Origin: Palaemon carinicauda
Taxonomy: Eukaryota > Arthropoda > Malacostraca > Decapoda > Palaemonidae
Length of the DNA stretch: 64,000 nt
Reading direction: 5' to 3'
Assembly (NCBI RefSeq): GCF_036898095.1
Contig: NC_090726.1
Coordinates: 32,231,018 to 32,295,017 of the forward strand
The notes beneath the pieces were generated by a model. That model was given only the letters and a program-made list of their open reading frames with translations, ran no database searches and was not told the origin of the DNA. The position numbers were made by a program, and so were the translations under genes. Within the stretch, counting starts at the first letter, position 1. The number at the start of each line of letters is the position of its first letter. Below, piece after piece: positions 29,313-40,055 of the stretch.

Positions 29313-31241
29313 TTATTGTGGAGAGGAAGGTGCAAAAGATGCTGGAGAAACTGGGGCAGGTGAATCAGGATTCTCTGGAAGTGAGACAGAAGATGCTGGA
29401 GAAGCTGGGGCAGGTGAGTCTGGAGGTGAAGAGCCTACAAGAGGTGGTGGAGAAGCTGGAGAAGCAGAGGCAGCTGAGGTTGATGGCAGAGGCTCTGTAG
29501 CAATAGAGGCAGCTGAGGTTGATGGTAGAGGCTCTGTTGCAGGCAAATCTGGAGTAGTAGAGGCAGCTGATGTAGAGGGTGCAGTTCTCTCTACTTTCTT
29601 AAAATAACGCTCCAGGTTAGACTGGACAGAGAGGATCCTCTTCTCATCCAAAATCTCCTTATAACACTGCAGTAAGTCCATGACACCTCTGGAAACCCTG
29701 GTGAACCTGTCCATGTTGGGATCTTGAGCCTCGAAAGTTGCCAATGCTTGTTGTATCTCGGCAAAACCTTTTGACAAGCCCTGCCTTGTGAAAGCCTTAG
29801 GGTCTGGGGTGGGGGCTTCTTCCTCTTCCTCTATGATCTGCTTCTCCAGTTGTATCAAGTCCCCAGCAGATAACTCCTCTCCATGAGATTCTAGCAGCTC
29901 CGTAACATCATCAACCTCCATCTCCAAATCGGTTTCCTTACTCAGGGCAACAATGTTCTTGATAACATGGTCAACTGTGTCCTCAAACCCATGAAAATCA
30001 TTAACAAATTGAGGACATAGCTTCCTCCAAACACCATTCATGTTTGTAACCTTCACCTCCTCCCAGGAATCAGCAATGTTCTTAATAGCATCAAGGATGT
30101 TGTAGGACTTCCAAAAGTCCTTCAGAGTCAAGTCCTTCTTCGTTTCAGTTGCCTGTAATGCCATAGCAATTGTTCTTCGGAGGTAGTAGGCCTTGAATGA
30201 AGCAATCACTCCCTGGTCCATAGGCTGTAAAAGGGCCGTGGTATTAGGTGGAAGGTAAACCACCTTCACATTAGGGTGAAAGTCTCCCAGCTGGGCAGGG
30301 TGTCCAGGGGCATTGTCCAGCAATAGCAACACCTTAAAGGGGATACCCTTTTGGGCGCAATACCGCTCCACACTAGGTACAAAATGGTTGATAAACCAGT
30401 CTTCAAACACTGCAAGTGTCACCCATGCCTTCTTATTTGCCTTCCAAATGACTGGGAGTTGACTCTTCCAAATTCCCTTGAGTGCCCTTGGATTTTCAGC
30501 CTGATAGACCAGCATGGGCTTCAGTTTGAAGTCGCCAGCAGCATTTCCCCCAAGAAGCAAAGTTAGCCTCTCCTTGCCTACTTTATGACCGGGTGCTGAC
30601 TTCTCCTCCTTTGCTATGTACGTGCGGTTAGGCATGCGCTTCCAGAATAAACCTGTCTCATCCGCATTGAACACCTGATAAGCAGAATAACCCCCCTCCC
30701 TAATTATCTCAGCCAACGCTTTAGGAAATTCACTTGCTGCTTTCTCATCCCCACTAGCAGCTTCACCTTGCACTTTAAGATTATGGTAATTGGCCCGAGC
30801 CTTAAATCGCATAAACCAACCCCTACTAGCCGAAAACTCTTCACTTTCACTTTCTCCCCCCCTTTCTTTTTTCAACGCTTCAAACAACCTTTTAGCCTTC
30901 TCTTGAATAACCATTAAGCTCACTGGAATACGCCGTTGATTTTGATCTTCCAACCAAAGCACTAATAACCTTTCCATTTCGATAATTAAACCACTACGCT
31001 GTTTCGTTATCACTGTTGCTTTCATTGGAGCAGATCCTTTTACGTGTTCAACAATGCGCTCCTTATCTTTAAGGATAGTAGCCACGGTCGAACGGCTAAG
31101 GCCAAGCGATCGGCCAATGTTCGTTGGCGTTTCACCGTTTTTAGACCGCTTAATAATGTCTAATTTCACTTCCATGGTGATGGCCTTCCTTTTCTTCGAT
31201 GCACTACCATCAGAAGAATCTGCCTTGCGCTTTGGAGCCAT
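29313..31241 (-). CDS. Tigger/pogo transposase, complete
   Basis: The open frame extends to 31298, but the ATG at 31241 (MAPKRKADSSDGSASKKRK) is the usual start in the family and gives 642 residues. Numbered from the longer frame, residues 35-85 form a psq-type helix-turn-helix (TNIGRSLGLSRSTVATILKD) and about 100-175 the CENP-B-type DNA-binding half (WLEDQNQRRIPVS, RGWFMRFKARANYHNL). The DDE domain has D213 (FNADETGLFWKRMP), D328 (LLLLDNAPGHP) and D361 (LLQPMDQGVIASFK). The last pair has 32 residues between them, typical of pogo/Tigger. The C-terminus has Ser/Ala/Pro repeats (PLPSTSAAS). No stop or frameshift is visible. The enzyme cuts and pastes the element at TA sites; it would act in the nucleus. 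Confidence 0.93.
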   Translation of the reverse strand: MAPKRKADSSDGSASKKRKAITMEVKLDIIKRSKNGETPTNIGRSLGLSRSTVATILKDKERIVEHVKGSAPMKATVITKQRSGLIIEMERLLVLWLEDQNQRRIPVSLMVIQEKAKRLFEALKKERGGESESEEFSASRGWFMRFKARANYHNLKVQGEAASGDEKAASEFPKALAEIIREGGYSAYQVFNADETGLFWKRMPNRTYIAKEEKSAPGHKVGKERLTLLLGGNAAGDFKLKPMLVYQAENPRALKGIWKSQLPVIWKANKKAWVTLAVFEDWFINHFVPSVERYCAQKGIPFKVLLLLDNAPGHPAQLGDFHPNVKVVYLPPNTTALLQPMDQGVIASFKAYYLRRTIAMALQATETKKDLTLKDFWKSYNILDAIKNIADSWEEVKVTNMNGVWRKLCPQFVNDFHGFEDTVDHVIKNIVALSKETDLEMEVDDVTELLESHGEELSAGDLIQLEKQIIEEEEEAPTPDPKAFTRQGLSKGFAEIQQALATFEAQDPNMDRFTRVSRGVMDLLQCYKEILDEKRILSVQSNLERYFKKVERTAPSTSAASTTPDLPATEPLPSTSAASIATEPLPSTSAASASPASPPPLVGSSPPDSPAPASPASSVSLPENPDSPAPVSPASFAPSSPQ

Positions 31242-31538
31242 AATGAAGGGCAAAAAGTTCAAAAAAACGATCAAACACGTGAGAGAAAGAACAGGCAATC
31301 ACAACCAAAAATGGCGTATGAGTGGAACTGAGCGACGCCGTCTTCCTCGCCCACAACCACCGCAAAGCGTATTCATCCACCGCGCGCTAGAAACTAGTTC
31401 GCAATTGTTTACGTCGCTTACGACGCTAATGGTGTAAGACGGAACGACGCTTAATATTATTTTTATATTTTTATGGGGCGCGTTCGTAACGGCGAAACCG
31501 CGTAAGTCGGGACCGTCGTAACCCGAGGACCTACTGTA

Positions 31539-32223
31539 CTTTGACATCATGGAGGAGACTTATTTAGCTCTTCCCCTACACCACTCTTTGGAAGAGCTTA
31601 CTAGGGGAGTCCCTCTAGAGAGAGACTCCAACCGGCAGGTCTCGTTCTCGGCAACGGAGATCCTTAGCCAGAAGAAGGTAGCAAAGTGTCCCATGCAGGC
31701 AACTTCGTGGCTGGACATCTGGCTAAGGTCTCTGGGCATCCTGTTACGATCAGAGGACTTGTCCAAAGAAAGTACCAGGAAGGCCATGGAGACCTTTTTA
31801 CTCTCAGGCACTCGTACAATCGAGTTTTTAGCCCACCAAGTCTCGAACTTGTGGGCTAATACCATCTTGAAACGTCGAGGTGCGGTGTCTGAGAGATTCC
31901 ATCAAAAGGTCCTCAGTACCGAGATCAGCAGGCTCAGACTTTCTTCCATTATGGGGAAGAACTTGTTTGAGCCTAAGGACGTGGAGCAGGCGGCTGAGAG
32001 GTGGAGGAAGTCCAACCAGGACTCTCTCCTACATAGAGCTTTAACATCGAAGCCCTATAAACCTCCAGCAACCCAGCAATCACGTCCTACCAAGACCACG
32101 AAACCGGCAGCTACAGCGAAGACAACGGTGTCTAAGCCCTTTCCTGCCAAGGACAAGAAAGGCAAAAAGTCCTCCAGGGGAGGAAAGAATCCTAGAGGGA
32201 GCGGCCGAGGCCGCAAACGCTAG
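31539..32223 (+). pseudogene. gag C-terminal part of element F
   Basis: This is the continuation of the F gag after the Tigger insertion. The frame from about 31549 to 32223 is open and reads MEETYLALPLHHSLEEL, SWLDIWLRSLGILLRSEDL, then a basic Lys/Arg/Gly/Ser tail (GGKNPRGSGRGRKR). The basic tail is shared with the D gag and suggests RNA binding. This part alone shows no stop, but it lacks its N-terminal half because of the transposon. Confidence 0.75.
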
Positions 32224-32320
32224 GATTGGTAGTCCCCCTGCATGTCCACCAGTGGGGGGATGCCTGTAAAGTTGCGCATTCGGGTGGCAGCAACTCGGGT
32301 CCGATTCCTGGACGTTCTCC

Positions 32321-33052
32321 GTGATCAGTCAGGAATATCGCGTCCCGTTCATAACATCCCTTCCTCCCCTGACAACGAATCCAGTGTCGTTGAGCTCCTA
32401 TGCCATCGGATCGGTAAAGGGGCTAGCCCTTCAGGCAGAAGTCGAGACCATGCTCAAGAAGGATGCTCTTCAGGAGGTCGTCGACGGCTCCCCAGGCTTC
32501 TTCAGTCGACTCTTTCTCGTAAAGAAGGCATCTGGAGGCTGGAGACCCGTCATCGACCTCTCAGGTCTGAACAAGTTTGTCAAACAAACTCCGTTCAGCA
32601 TGGAGACAGCAGACACGGTCAGACTTGCAGTGAGACCGCAAGACTTCATGTGTACACTGGATCTGAAGGACGCGTACTTCCAGATCCCAATCCATCCGTC
32701 TTCCAGGAAGTACTTAAGATTCAGCCTAGACAACAAGATCTACCAGTTCAAGGTGCTGTGTTTCGGTCTCACCACAGCACCCCAGGTATTCACCTGAGTG
32801 TTCACCCTGATATCTTCGTGGGCACACAGGATCGGCATCTGTCCCCTCCGCTATCTGGACGACTGGCTGATCCTGGCAGACTCGGAGTCGACCCTTCTTC
32901 GACACCGAGACAAACTTCTGGGACTTTGCCAAGATCTGGGGATCATGGTAAATCTCGAGAAGTCTTCTCTGCTTCCATCTCAACGACTGGTATATCTAGG
33001 CATGATATTGGACACCAATCTCCACAAAGCCTTTCCTCAGACGACAGGATAG
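32321..33052 (+). pseudogene. Reverse transcriptase of element F, one in-frame TGA
   Basis: RT blocks in order: SPGFFSRLFLVKKASGGWRP, VIDLSGLNKFVKQTPFSMET, TLDLKDAYFQIPIHPSSRKY (first Asp), LCFGLTTAPQVFT, then TGA at 32795 where CGA (Arg) would be expected, and in the same frame CPLRYLDDWLI (YLDD active site) and LLPSQRLVYLGM. A stop after TTG at 33050 ends the domain, followed by frame loss. The single TGA fits decay of a CpG codon. Apart from this the RT core looks complete, with the frame starting near 32321 after the gag stop at 32223. Confidence 0.8.
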
Positions 33053-33275
33053 CAAGGCTGAGGAGGGTCGCAGATCCTTTCCTCAGACGAGGAGAGTGTC
33101 CAGCCCAATTGTGGTTGCGTCTCCTAGGGCACCTTTCCTCCTTGGCCCGTCTGGTTCCAAAGGGCCGCCTCAGGATGTGATCCCTGCAATGGCGGCTCAA
33201 GTCCCGGTGGAATAAAGGCCATGATTCCCCGGACATTCTGGTCCCTATGGGTCCTGCGGAACGGACGGATCTTCA

Positions 33276-34295
33276 GTGGTGGGTGACGGACGGAAACCTT
33301 CGAAAGGGAGTGGATCTTCTCGTCCTCCCCCCGGATTTGATGCTGTTTTAGGACGCTTCAAAGAATGGTGGGGGGCCCACGTTCTGAACTACAGGATCTC
33401 AGGCCTATGGTCAGAATCAGGAAAGTGCCTCCACATAAATCTGCTAGAAGTGAAGGCCGTATATCTGGCACTTTAACAATTCCAACAGATCCTGGCGGGT
33501 CACTCCGTGGTGGTCATGAGCGACAACACCACGGTAGTGGCTTACATCAACAAGCAGGGAGGTACCTTTTCACAACAGCTATCCCATCTTGCAGTAGAGA
33601 TACTGAGATGGTCCGAAGTCCACTTGATTCCACTATCGGCTTGCTTCATTCCGGGCAAGAGGAATGTGCTCTCCGACAGTCTGAGCAGAGTATCGCAGAT
33701 ATTGAGTACCGAGTGGTCTTTGGATCCTCTAGTAGCCAACAAAGTCCTGACTTTGTGGGGTTCCCCGACGGTGGACCTGTTCGCAACAGCCATGAACTTC
33801 AAGCTTCCGCTGTACTGTTCCCCAGTCCCGGACCCCAAGGCACTCTGGCAAGATGCCTTCCAACAACGGTGGGACAACATCGACGTTTACGCCTTCCCAT
33901 CGTTCCGTCTGATGAGAAGGGTGCTCAGCAAGACCAGACAATCGGTCAACCTGTCAATGACCTTTATAGCTCCGCTATGGCATCATGCAGAGTGGTTCCC
34001 AGACCTTCTGCAGCTCCTGACGGAACTCCCGAGAGAACTTCCTCCACAACACGAGCTACTCAAGCAACCACACCTCAACATCTCCCACAAAGCCGTAGCA
34101 TCGCTTCGGCTTCACGCCTGGAGACTATCCAGCATCTCCTCACAGAGAGAGGCTTTTCGCAACAAGTTGCGGAAAGGATGTCTCGACACCTGCGAAAGTC
34201 ATCTACAGGGGACTACCAGGCGAAATGGAGAGTCTTCTGTGGTTGGTGTCGTGAAAGGGGTATCTCTCCTCTCGATGCCACTATTCCTGCAATAG
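33276..34295 (+). pseudogene. RNase H and methyltransferase of element F
   Basis: RNase H: RFKEWWGAHVLNYRISGLWS with LLEVKAVYLAL (Glu region), then a stop at 33474; SDNTTVVAYINKQGGTFSQQ (from 33517) with LSDSLSRVSQ. The methyltransferase follows in the same frame: TVDLFATAMNFKLPLYCSPV, WDNIDVYAFPSFRLMRRVL and FIAPLWHHAEWFPDLLQLL, ending near 34100. From 33507 the frame is open for 262 codons. The PPF-like motif is PSF here. The first RNase H Asp region (SDAS in other copies) is replaced by DAVLGRFKEWWG, so activity is doubtful. Confidence 0.75.
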
Positions 34296-34660
34296 CGGAG
34301 TTTCTTGTGTTTTTGCGGGAAGAAGTGCGCCTTTCGGTCTCGGCGGTGAAAGGCTAGTGCTCAGCCTTAAGCCTGGCCTTCAGGCTGAAAGGAACGGACA
34401 TTTCCTCCTCGCTGGAACTTTCTCTACTCACACGAAGCTACGAGCTTACCTGCCCTCAGTCGGAAGCGAGACCTCCTCCATGGAACGTGGTTCGTGTTCT
34501 CAGGTCTCTTAAGAGACCTCCGTTGGAACCATTACGCCAGACTTCTGATCGTCACCTGACTTGAAAGACGATGTTCCTGCTCGCTCTGGCCTCAGCCAAG
34601 CGAGTCAGTGAACTTCATGGTCTCTCGTACGACGTCGCCCATTCAAGGGGATGGGGGGAG
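34080..34660 (+). pseudogene. Tyrosine recombinase of element F, 3' truncated
   Basis: N-terminal part: SASRLETIQHLLTERGFSQQ, YQAKWRVFCGWCRERGISP, IAEFLVFLREEVRLSVSAVK followed by a stop at 34357. After it the next codons (LAFRLKGTDISSSLELSLL) remain readable to a stop at 34563, then MFLLALASAKRVSELHGLSY with the first catalytic Arg. The domain is cut at about 34660, before the H-x-x-R and Tyr parts, where sequence of element G begins. The open frame 34571-35602 spans this junction and is a chimaera of two different recombinase genes. Confidence 0.75.
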
Positions 34661-34829
34661 GTAATCGCCCAACGCCCGCATGACCCTGATAGCTCCGTTT
34701 TGGCCCATGAGACCTTGGGTTGCAGAAGTGATGGAGTGGCTGGTAGATACCCCCAGAACGTTACCAAATCGGAGCGATCTACTCAAACAGCCACACTTAG
34801 AGGTGTACCATCAGAATTTCCCTGCTCTC

Positions 34830-35860
34830 AATCTGACTGCCTTTCGACTATCGAAAAGCTTGCAAGAGCGAAGAGTTTTTCAAGGGAGGCTGCACGAGCC
34901 ATCGCGAGAGCTAGAAGGACATCCACTATTAGAGTTTACCAATCCAAGTTCGACGTATTTAGAGGATGGTGCAGGAATAACAAACTTTCCTCTACCAGTA
35001 CTTCTATAGCCCATATAGCAGATTTTCTGTTGTATCTGCGAACAAGAGAGAAGCTGGCTGTGCATACCATCAAGGGTTACCGCAGCATGCTAGCCTTCGT
35101 CTTTCGTCACCAACACATTGACGTGTCAGGTAACAAGGATCTCTCAGACCTCATTAGATCTTTTGAGACCACTAAGAGGAAGGACAATCCAACTCCCTCT
35201 CGGAACCTGGATGTAGTCCTGGCCTTTTTAACCTCTAGTAGATTTGAACCCTTGGACAAGGCATCTTGGAAGGATCTTACCAAGAGGACTCTTTTCCTAG
35301 TTGCCTTGGCTACAGCCAAAAGGGTAGGAAAGTTACAAGCCATCAGCAAGAAGGTGGGCTTTAATGGAAACAATGCAGTTTGCTCCCTTCAGCTGGGCTT
35401 TCTCGCGAAAAACGAGAATCCTTCTCGACCGTGGCCTAGATCTTTTACCATCCCAGGGCTATCTCACTTAGTTGGACTGGAGAAGGAGAGAGACCTTTGT
35501 CCAGTAAGAGCTCTGAAATTTTATCTGCACACATCCAAAAACCTGAGAGGACAAGCAGACAACCTCTGGTGCTCTGTTAAAAAGCCCTATTTGCCGTTAT
35601 AAAAGAATGCCTTAACTTTTTTCATTAAGGATCTGATAAGAGAACTCACCAGAATTATGGGGAAAGAAGTTTTCCAATCCTTAAGGTAAAACCTCATGAG
35701 GTTAGAGCTGTTGCTACTTCTATGGCTTACAAGCACAATAAGTCAATGAAGTCAATTCTGGAGGCTACTTTCTGGGGAAGTAAATCAATCTTTGCAGACT
35801 GTTATCTCAAAGATGTCCAGACCCAGTAAGAGGATTGCGGGTCCGTACGTTACCTCCGGT
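34830..35860 (+). pseudogene. Tyrosine recombinase of element G
   Basis: Core-binding part SDCLSTIEKLARAKSFSREA and TSTIRVYQSKFDVFRGWCRN, then TIKGYRSMLAFVFRHQH. The first catalytic position reads ATAKRVGKLQAISKK (Arg kept), and LCPVRALKFYLHTSKNLRGQ follows. A stop at 35600 replaces the expected Ser of LPMSKNA. A frameshift lies near 35680, then KPHEVRAVATSMAYKHN (H-x-x-R kept) and FADCYLKDVQTQ (Tyr kept) with a stop at 35828. The gene is dead but all catalytic residues can be traced. Confidence 0.78.
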
Positions 35861-36314
35861 GTCGTAGTTGGAAAAGGGTCTACTGCCTCTTCCCTTTAAC
35901 CTTTTTTTATTATACCCTTGCCTTTTTGTTGTACTCGTGTTCACAGGTTATCTGTGAAGGTTGTTGTAGCCTTCCACAGTCTGGGATGCAAGTCAAGTTA
36001 GCTTTTTATGGTGTGTGTTTTTAATTTTAGAGTAGGTGGTCAGAATCATTATCCATGTCTATGGCAGGTTAGCAAGGGTGGAGGTCTAGCCACGCTAAGG
36101 TCGAGGACCTTGTGGCAGCCCCACAGAGACTTTTACAGCCCCCTGGGTGGACCGCTGAGTCTCTTAAGGAATACAGGTAAAATGAGGCAGGATAAATTTG
36201 AAGCCAGCTTCCTTATCAGGTAAGAACCAGATTATTGGTATTACTAATTGTAGCTATTAATAATTATACTAATTCCCAATGGGATGAGGTTTTCTACCCG
36301 CCACCAATGGTGTC

Positions 36315-36663
36315 AATCAGCTATATATATGTAACTACCAGGGAAGTTACATATTTAAAAATGGTATTTTCATTATAAAAATTAAATTTTTAAATATACA
36401 GTACTTACTTGATAGTTACGTATATAAAAGGGCCCTCCCTCCTCCCCTCTGAAAACAGGGGCATGGAATTTCTGAGGAATGTTGGGAATGGTTCCGGATA
36501 CCTATGAGAGATGGTGCTCAGGTATGACCACCTACTGTCATGGCGGCGATTGCAGCGAAATTTTGATTTCTGCCGTGCGTGTCGAAACGCGGGATTTAAG
36601 CTATATATATGTAACTACCAGGTAAGTATATTTAAAAATTAATTTTATAATGAAAATACCATT
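36315..36663 (+). repeat. ICR and right ITR of element G
   Basis: The ICR (36315-36425) contains CAGCTATATATATGTAACTA and then AATGGTATTTTCATTATAAA, which is the reverse complement of the right tip at 36640-36663 (TTATAATGAAAATACCATTT). The right ITR follows from GGGCCCTCCCTCCTCCCC to the tip. In C and E the same order (ICR, GCCCTCCCTTCCTCCCC box, ITR) is seen. Confidence 0.78.
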
Positions 36664-36930
36664 TTTCTTAACGATACAAACCTGTAGCTATTTATACAAA
36701 TTGACCCGCCAGCACCAGTCCCCCTTGAAGTCCTACTTCCAAGCAAAGTGAGGTTCACAGCCCAGGTGTGTGAGTGAGAGATGCAGTTACTTACCCCCAC
36801 CCACCTGCTAGTCCCCCCCTTGCTAACTATGGGGTTAACCCTCACTAAAAGTCTAATGGCTGAAATTAATATCCCTATAAATATTTACAGGTTTGTATCG
36901 TTAGGAAAAATACAAATTACTTCCAAATTT
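36664..36930 (+). repeat. Fold-back terminal block (element H or a lost neighbour)
   Basis: The words AACGATACAAACCTGTAGCT and ATTTACAGGTTTGTATCGTT pair as inverted repeats about 240 bases apart. In elements C and E the equivalent structure is formed by the second half of the ICR and the right ITR, so the block is best read as a DIRS 3' end. Confidence 0.6.
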
Positions 36931-38984
36931 GTCATATTAGCTTGTTGAGCTCTTTATTCATAGATCATAACCCTCCATGAAAGTGACCCATTCAGATGAA
37001 TATCAAGTTGTTCCTTTTCTTCACCCTCATCAACGTGAGAGTTTTTGCTGCTACTCATCTTCAAAGTTTAGGAAGACCAATTAATAGGGGTTGTGCACTT
37101 GTGAATCCTTCTGTTTCTCTGCTTGCTGGAGAGACTTCTCTCACTGCTGTTTGGGATGAAGGGCACCGCACTTTCTTTTTCTTTCCTGGAGGACTTGTAT
37201 CTTCTTCCTATCGTGCTTCTGAGCCTTCGCCTATATGCAAGGGTTCCCCGTGTACTTTCTCCACGCACAATGTCTACACATGCGCATATGGGCTCAGACT
37301 GTATTGTATTGCCTTTTTGGTGATGGGAATCTCCCACATGCATAAGCTTCAAGAACACAATCATCCACGCTCACTCTCTCCACCCAGAAGGTCTCCTTGT
37401 GTACTGGCTCAGAACGTATCACTTTACCCTCCATGTGCAATGTCCTCGACCGACTGCTGCCACATTACTTGACAAAAAAGACGTCTAAGGTGTCTGATCA
37501 ATTTAGTTATGTATCTCCGATGAACTTTACCTTATTGCATGAGGACAGTACATACCAAGAGGAATGATAAGTACCAAGCTTATACCCAGCTCTGAGTGGT
37601 ACAGGATACAGGTTTTCAAGTGCCTGTTAGCAGTACTCAGACTCGTATGAAAGAGAGAGCTCTTGTACCATTGATCAGGATAAAGGGTGCAACCCTCTAT
37701 CCCATTCTTGAAATGGCAAGATGAGGGCCACCCACACTAAAAGCACCAACAATCATCAAGACATCACATCGTGTACAGTACATGCTACATGGTGCTCAGT
37801 GCCACCCACTTCTGTTCCTCCATCAGAAACTTGAGTACCTAATGCTTTACCCATCTCTTAGGGCACAGGAGTTAAAAGAACCTTGGCCTCTTAGGAGTCA
37901 GACTTTCAAGCTGTTGTCCCTTCCTCTGCAGATCAATATATCATTGCTTGCTGGAAAGACTTCTTACTTCAGTTCTTCATCGTACAACCAGCTTACCATT
38001 TAGCTGAACAAGAAACTATCAATATTCCCCAGTCCGTTGGCAGCATTCGGAGACACCTTTCAATATCCCTGGGAATTCTAGACCCTTACTCTTTTCCACC
38101 TATTTTCCCTTATCAGCAATTACTCAGCATTTGGAAGACGACATCGATTCTCAGCATGACCCTGATCTCTCAAACAGCCACGTGCTGAAGGTATCTGAAT
38201 CAGCTGTTTTCTTTCTGTCGGGATAGCTTCTCAATCTTCACGATGAAGAATACCACTCGGCTCTCAATACAAGATTTCGACTTGGAATTAAGTCTGGACT
38301 TTTCACAAGAATTTTGTACACTTGTGAGGAGCTTCTAGGGAGCTCAAGCTGCAGGGAACATTTCTGAATATCTCCAATACTGTACCTTGGTTCAGGATTT
38401 GTCGTCAAAACCTAGAACACAGCCATTCATGAAACCCTCCTTCATCTCTTCTTAACAAGAAGTAACTTGTGGGGACAAGGGTGACTTCTCTTCCTGTCCT
38501 AGGAGGACACTACGACTCTAATTATAGCAATGGAATGAATAAGAGAAAGATCCTAGAATGTTGTTTCTTTCTGGCTTTGTGGGACATAAAGACTTGTCCC
38601 TCTGCCTGGCGAGGAAACGAAAGGGGCATCCTGGATTCATGGGGATGAAGAAAAACATGAGATCTATGAGAGCATACCCAAAGGTCCCTGAATTACGTAA
38701 GACTGACTGGCCCTTTTCACCTTTCTTCACTTCTTGTGGAGCAGCAGTCACTTTATTTGGATTCCTTACCAGAGCAAAAGGAGGGTATAGATTTGGAGTT
38801 GAAGATACTGACTTCTTTTGTGATTTTGCTTTAAGAAATTGCTAGGCTATACTGCCAATGAATATACTGTATATGAAGTTGTGTTTTAGCTTATTCTACC
38901 ATCTTAATATATGCAGAAATCTATCCTTACTAAGTTCTAGCCTTTGTTATCCAATTAATTAACTTTAATAGATGCTAGGAAACC
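36931..38984 (+). other. Decayed interior of element H
   Basis: No convincing gene. A short stretch at about 38070-38165 translates to LDPYSFPPIFPYQQLLSIWK and SMTLIS, matching the methyltransferase consensus DVYAFPPF..L...SMTLIAP, so the interior was once coding on the plus strand. Frames at 36996-37472 and 38558-38845 show no domain, and their composition looks like chance. Confidence 0.4.
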
Positions 38985-39520
38985 TCGCCTCCTTGGAGGC
39001 CCTGCTGGGGTCAGCGAACTACATGGTCTGTCCTGTGACGTTGCCCATTCCAGGGGAATGGGCGCAAGGGACGCTCAACTTTATCCCTTAGTTTGTAGTT
39101 AAGACTCAAAATTCATCTGTAGCGGATCCTAGATTTAGGCCTTTCCGGATTGAGTCTCCATACTGTAACAAAAACCCATATCAACTGTTATGCCCTGTTA
39201 GGGTGCTGAGGATAAACGGAACATTCAAGCTCGTCCGCAGGTCAGTAGAATGTTTGTAAGCACAGGCAGGGTCAAGAGAATTACAAAGAACCCGACGTCT
39301 TCCTGGATTAGGCAGGTGATCTAACGAGCCCTCCACTCGTACTTGACTTCTCTTAACTGTAGACCTAGAGCTCAGGACGTCAGGGGTGTTAGCACATCCC
39401 TGGCATTCAAGAACTTAAATGTGAATCAAGTCTTACAGGTGGGCGTGTGGAAATGTCAAACAACGTTCACAGCCCACTATCTGCGATGCGTAACCCACTG
39501 AGCCTTGACGCATTCTCCAT
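38985..39520 (+). pseudogene. Tyrosine recombinase remnant of element H
   Basis: GVSELHGLSCDVAHS-like codons (39008-39055) match SAKRVSELHGLSYDVAHS of F just after the first catalytic Arg, which is lost. Near 39360 RAQDVRGVSTSLAFKNLNVN matches the H-x-x-R block, with Gln in place of His. TTFTAHYLRCVTH (about 39460) keeps the likely nucleophile Tyr. Stops and frame changes separate the pieces. A similar piece is in element A at 1930. Confidence 0.65.
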
Positions 39521-40055
39521 AGGTTCTGCACAAAACATGGTCAGTACCTGGTTGTAAGTCTAGTATGAATGTGTGTAAGACAGGCCTTTTTGTCTTTCAT
39601 TCTCTCCTCTCTTGGGGCTCGGGCATCCAAGGAACTCTGCAAGCTGATATCCTCTGACTACTGGTGAGTACCATTGTCCCTTGTGTAATCTGATATATGC
39701 AGTACTGTATATTTGTTGTCCCCCCAATCTCCCAGCAAGGTAGGAATTGGGCAACGCCCAGGTAAGAGAGAAGCTTAGCTCCAGGTTATGTTTTACCTGG
39801 TTGAGTCACAATGCTTAGATCTCACACCCTTGCACAATTGCTCAGGCCATTATCTCTCAGTTAGAGGTAGCAAGGTGATAGGGTACGCTCTTCCACAGCT
39901 CGTGTGAAGCACAAGAGTTGCGTCCCAGGTCAGTGACCAGCTAGGTGGTTTTGGACTTCCACCCTTCTGAACATGAGTCTCCATAGTAAAGAACTGAAAG
40001 GGTTGTATTTGGTGCCAGAACTAATGACAAATTTTGTTAATATTTTGTCTTTCCT

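Larger units (their letters stand above)
28618..31536 (-). mobile_element. Tigger/pogo-type DNA transposon, transposase frame uninterrupted
   Basis: The element is about 2.9 kb. The terminal inverted repeats have a core GGTCCTCGGGTTACGACG, present at about 28622 and as the reverse complement at about 31512-31532. A TA dinucleotide flanks each end (28616-28617 and 31537-31538), the known target of pogo/Tigger elements. It carries one long transposase gene on the minus strand and a minisatellite downstream of it. It lies in the gag of element F; removing the insert and one TA restores the gag reading frame. The uninterrupted transposase suggests a relatively young insertion. Confidence 0.92.
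25838..34660 (+). mobile_element. DIRS-like element F, 3' truncated, carrying a Tigger insertion
   Basis: The left side (25838-26100) begins GAACATACTTACCTGGTAGT. These first 30 bases resemble the ends of B and G, while TTCCGTAACTGAACTACAAA downstream resembles the reverse complement of the end of A, so two nested ends may meet here. Then come gag (26173-28617, continued 31539-32223), RT, RNase H, MT and the 5' two thirds of YR. At about 34660 the sequence switches to element G. All genes have stops or frameshifts, but some are slight (one TGA in RT). The family is distinct from B, C, D and E and shared with A, H and J. Confidence 0.75.
34661..36663 (+). mobile_element. DIRS-like element G, 3' end of a B-type element
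   Basis: The block starts in the methyltransferase (MTLIAPFWPMRPWVAEVMEW, other frame) and contains the YR, a 3' non-coding region, an ICR (36315-36425) and a right ITR ending ATGTAACTACCAGGTAAGTA with an AT-rich tip. The 5' part is missing: its left neighbour is the truncated F recombinase. The first 30 bases at 25838 could be its displaced left tip. The ends resemble those of B. Confidence 0.65.

Noticed and set aside
36996..37472. 158-codon frame with a hydrophobic start that looks like a secreted protein
   Set aside because: It lies in decayed DIRS sequence, has no domain and no homologous frame in the other copies, and its composition looks like chance.
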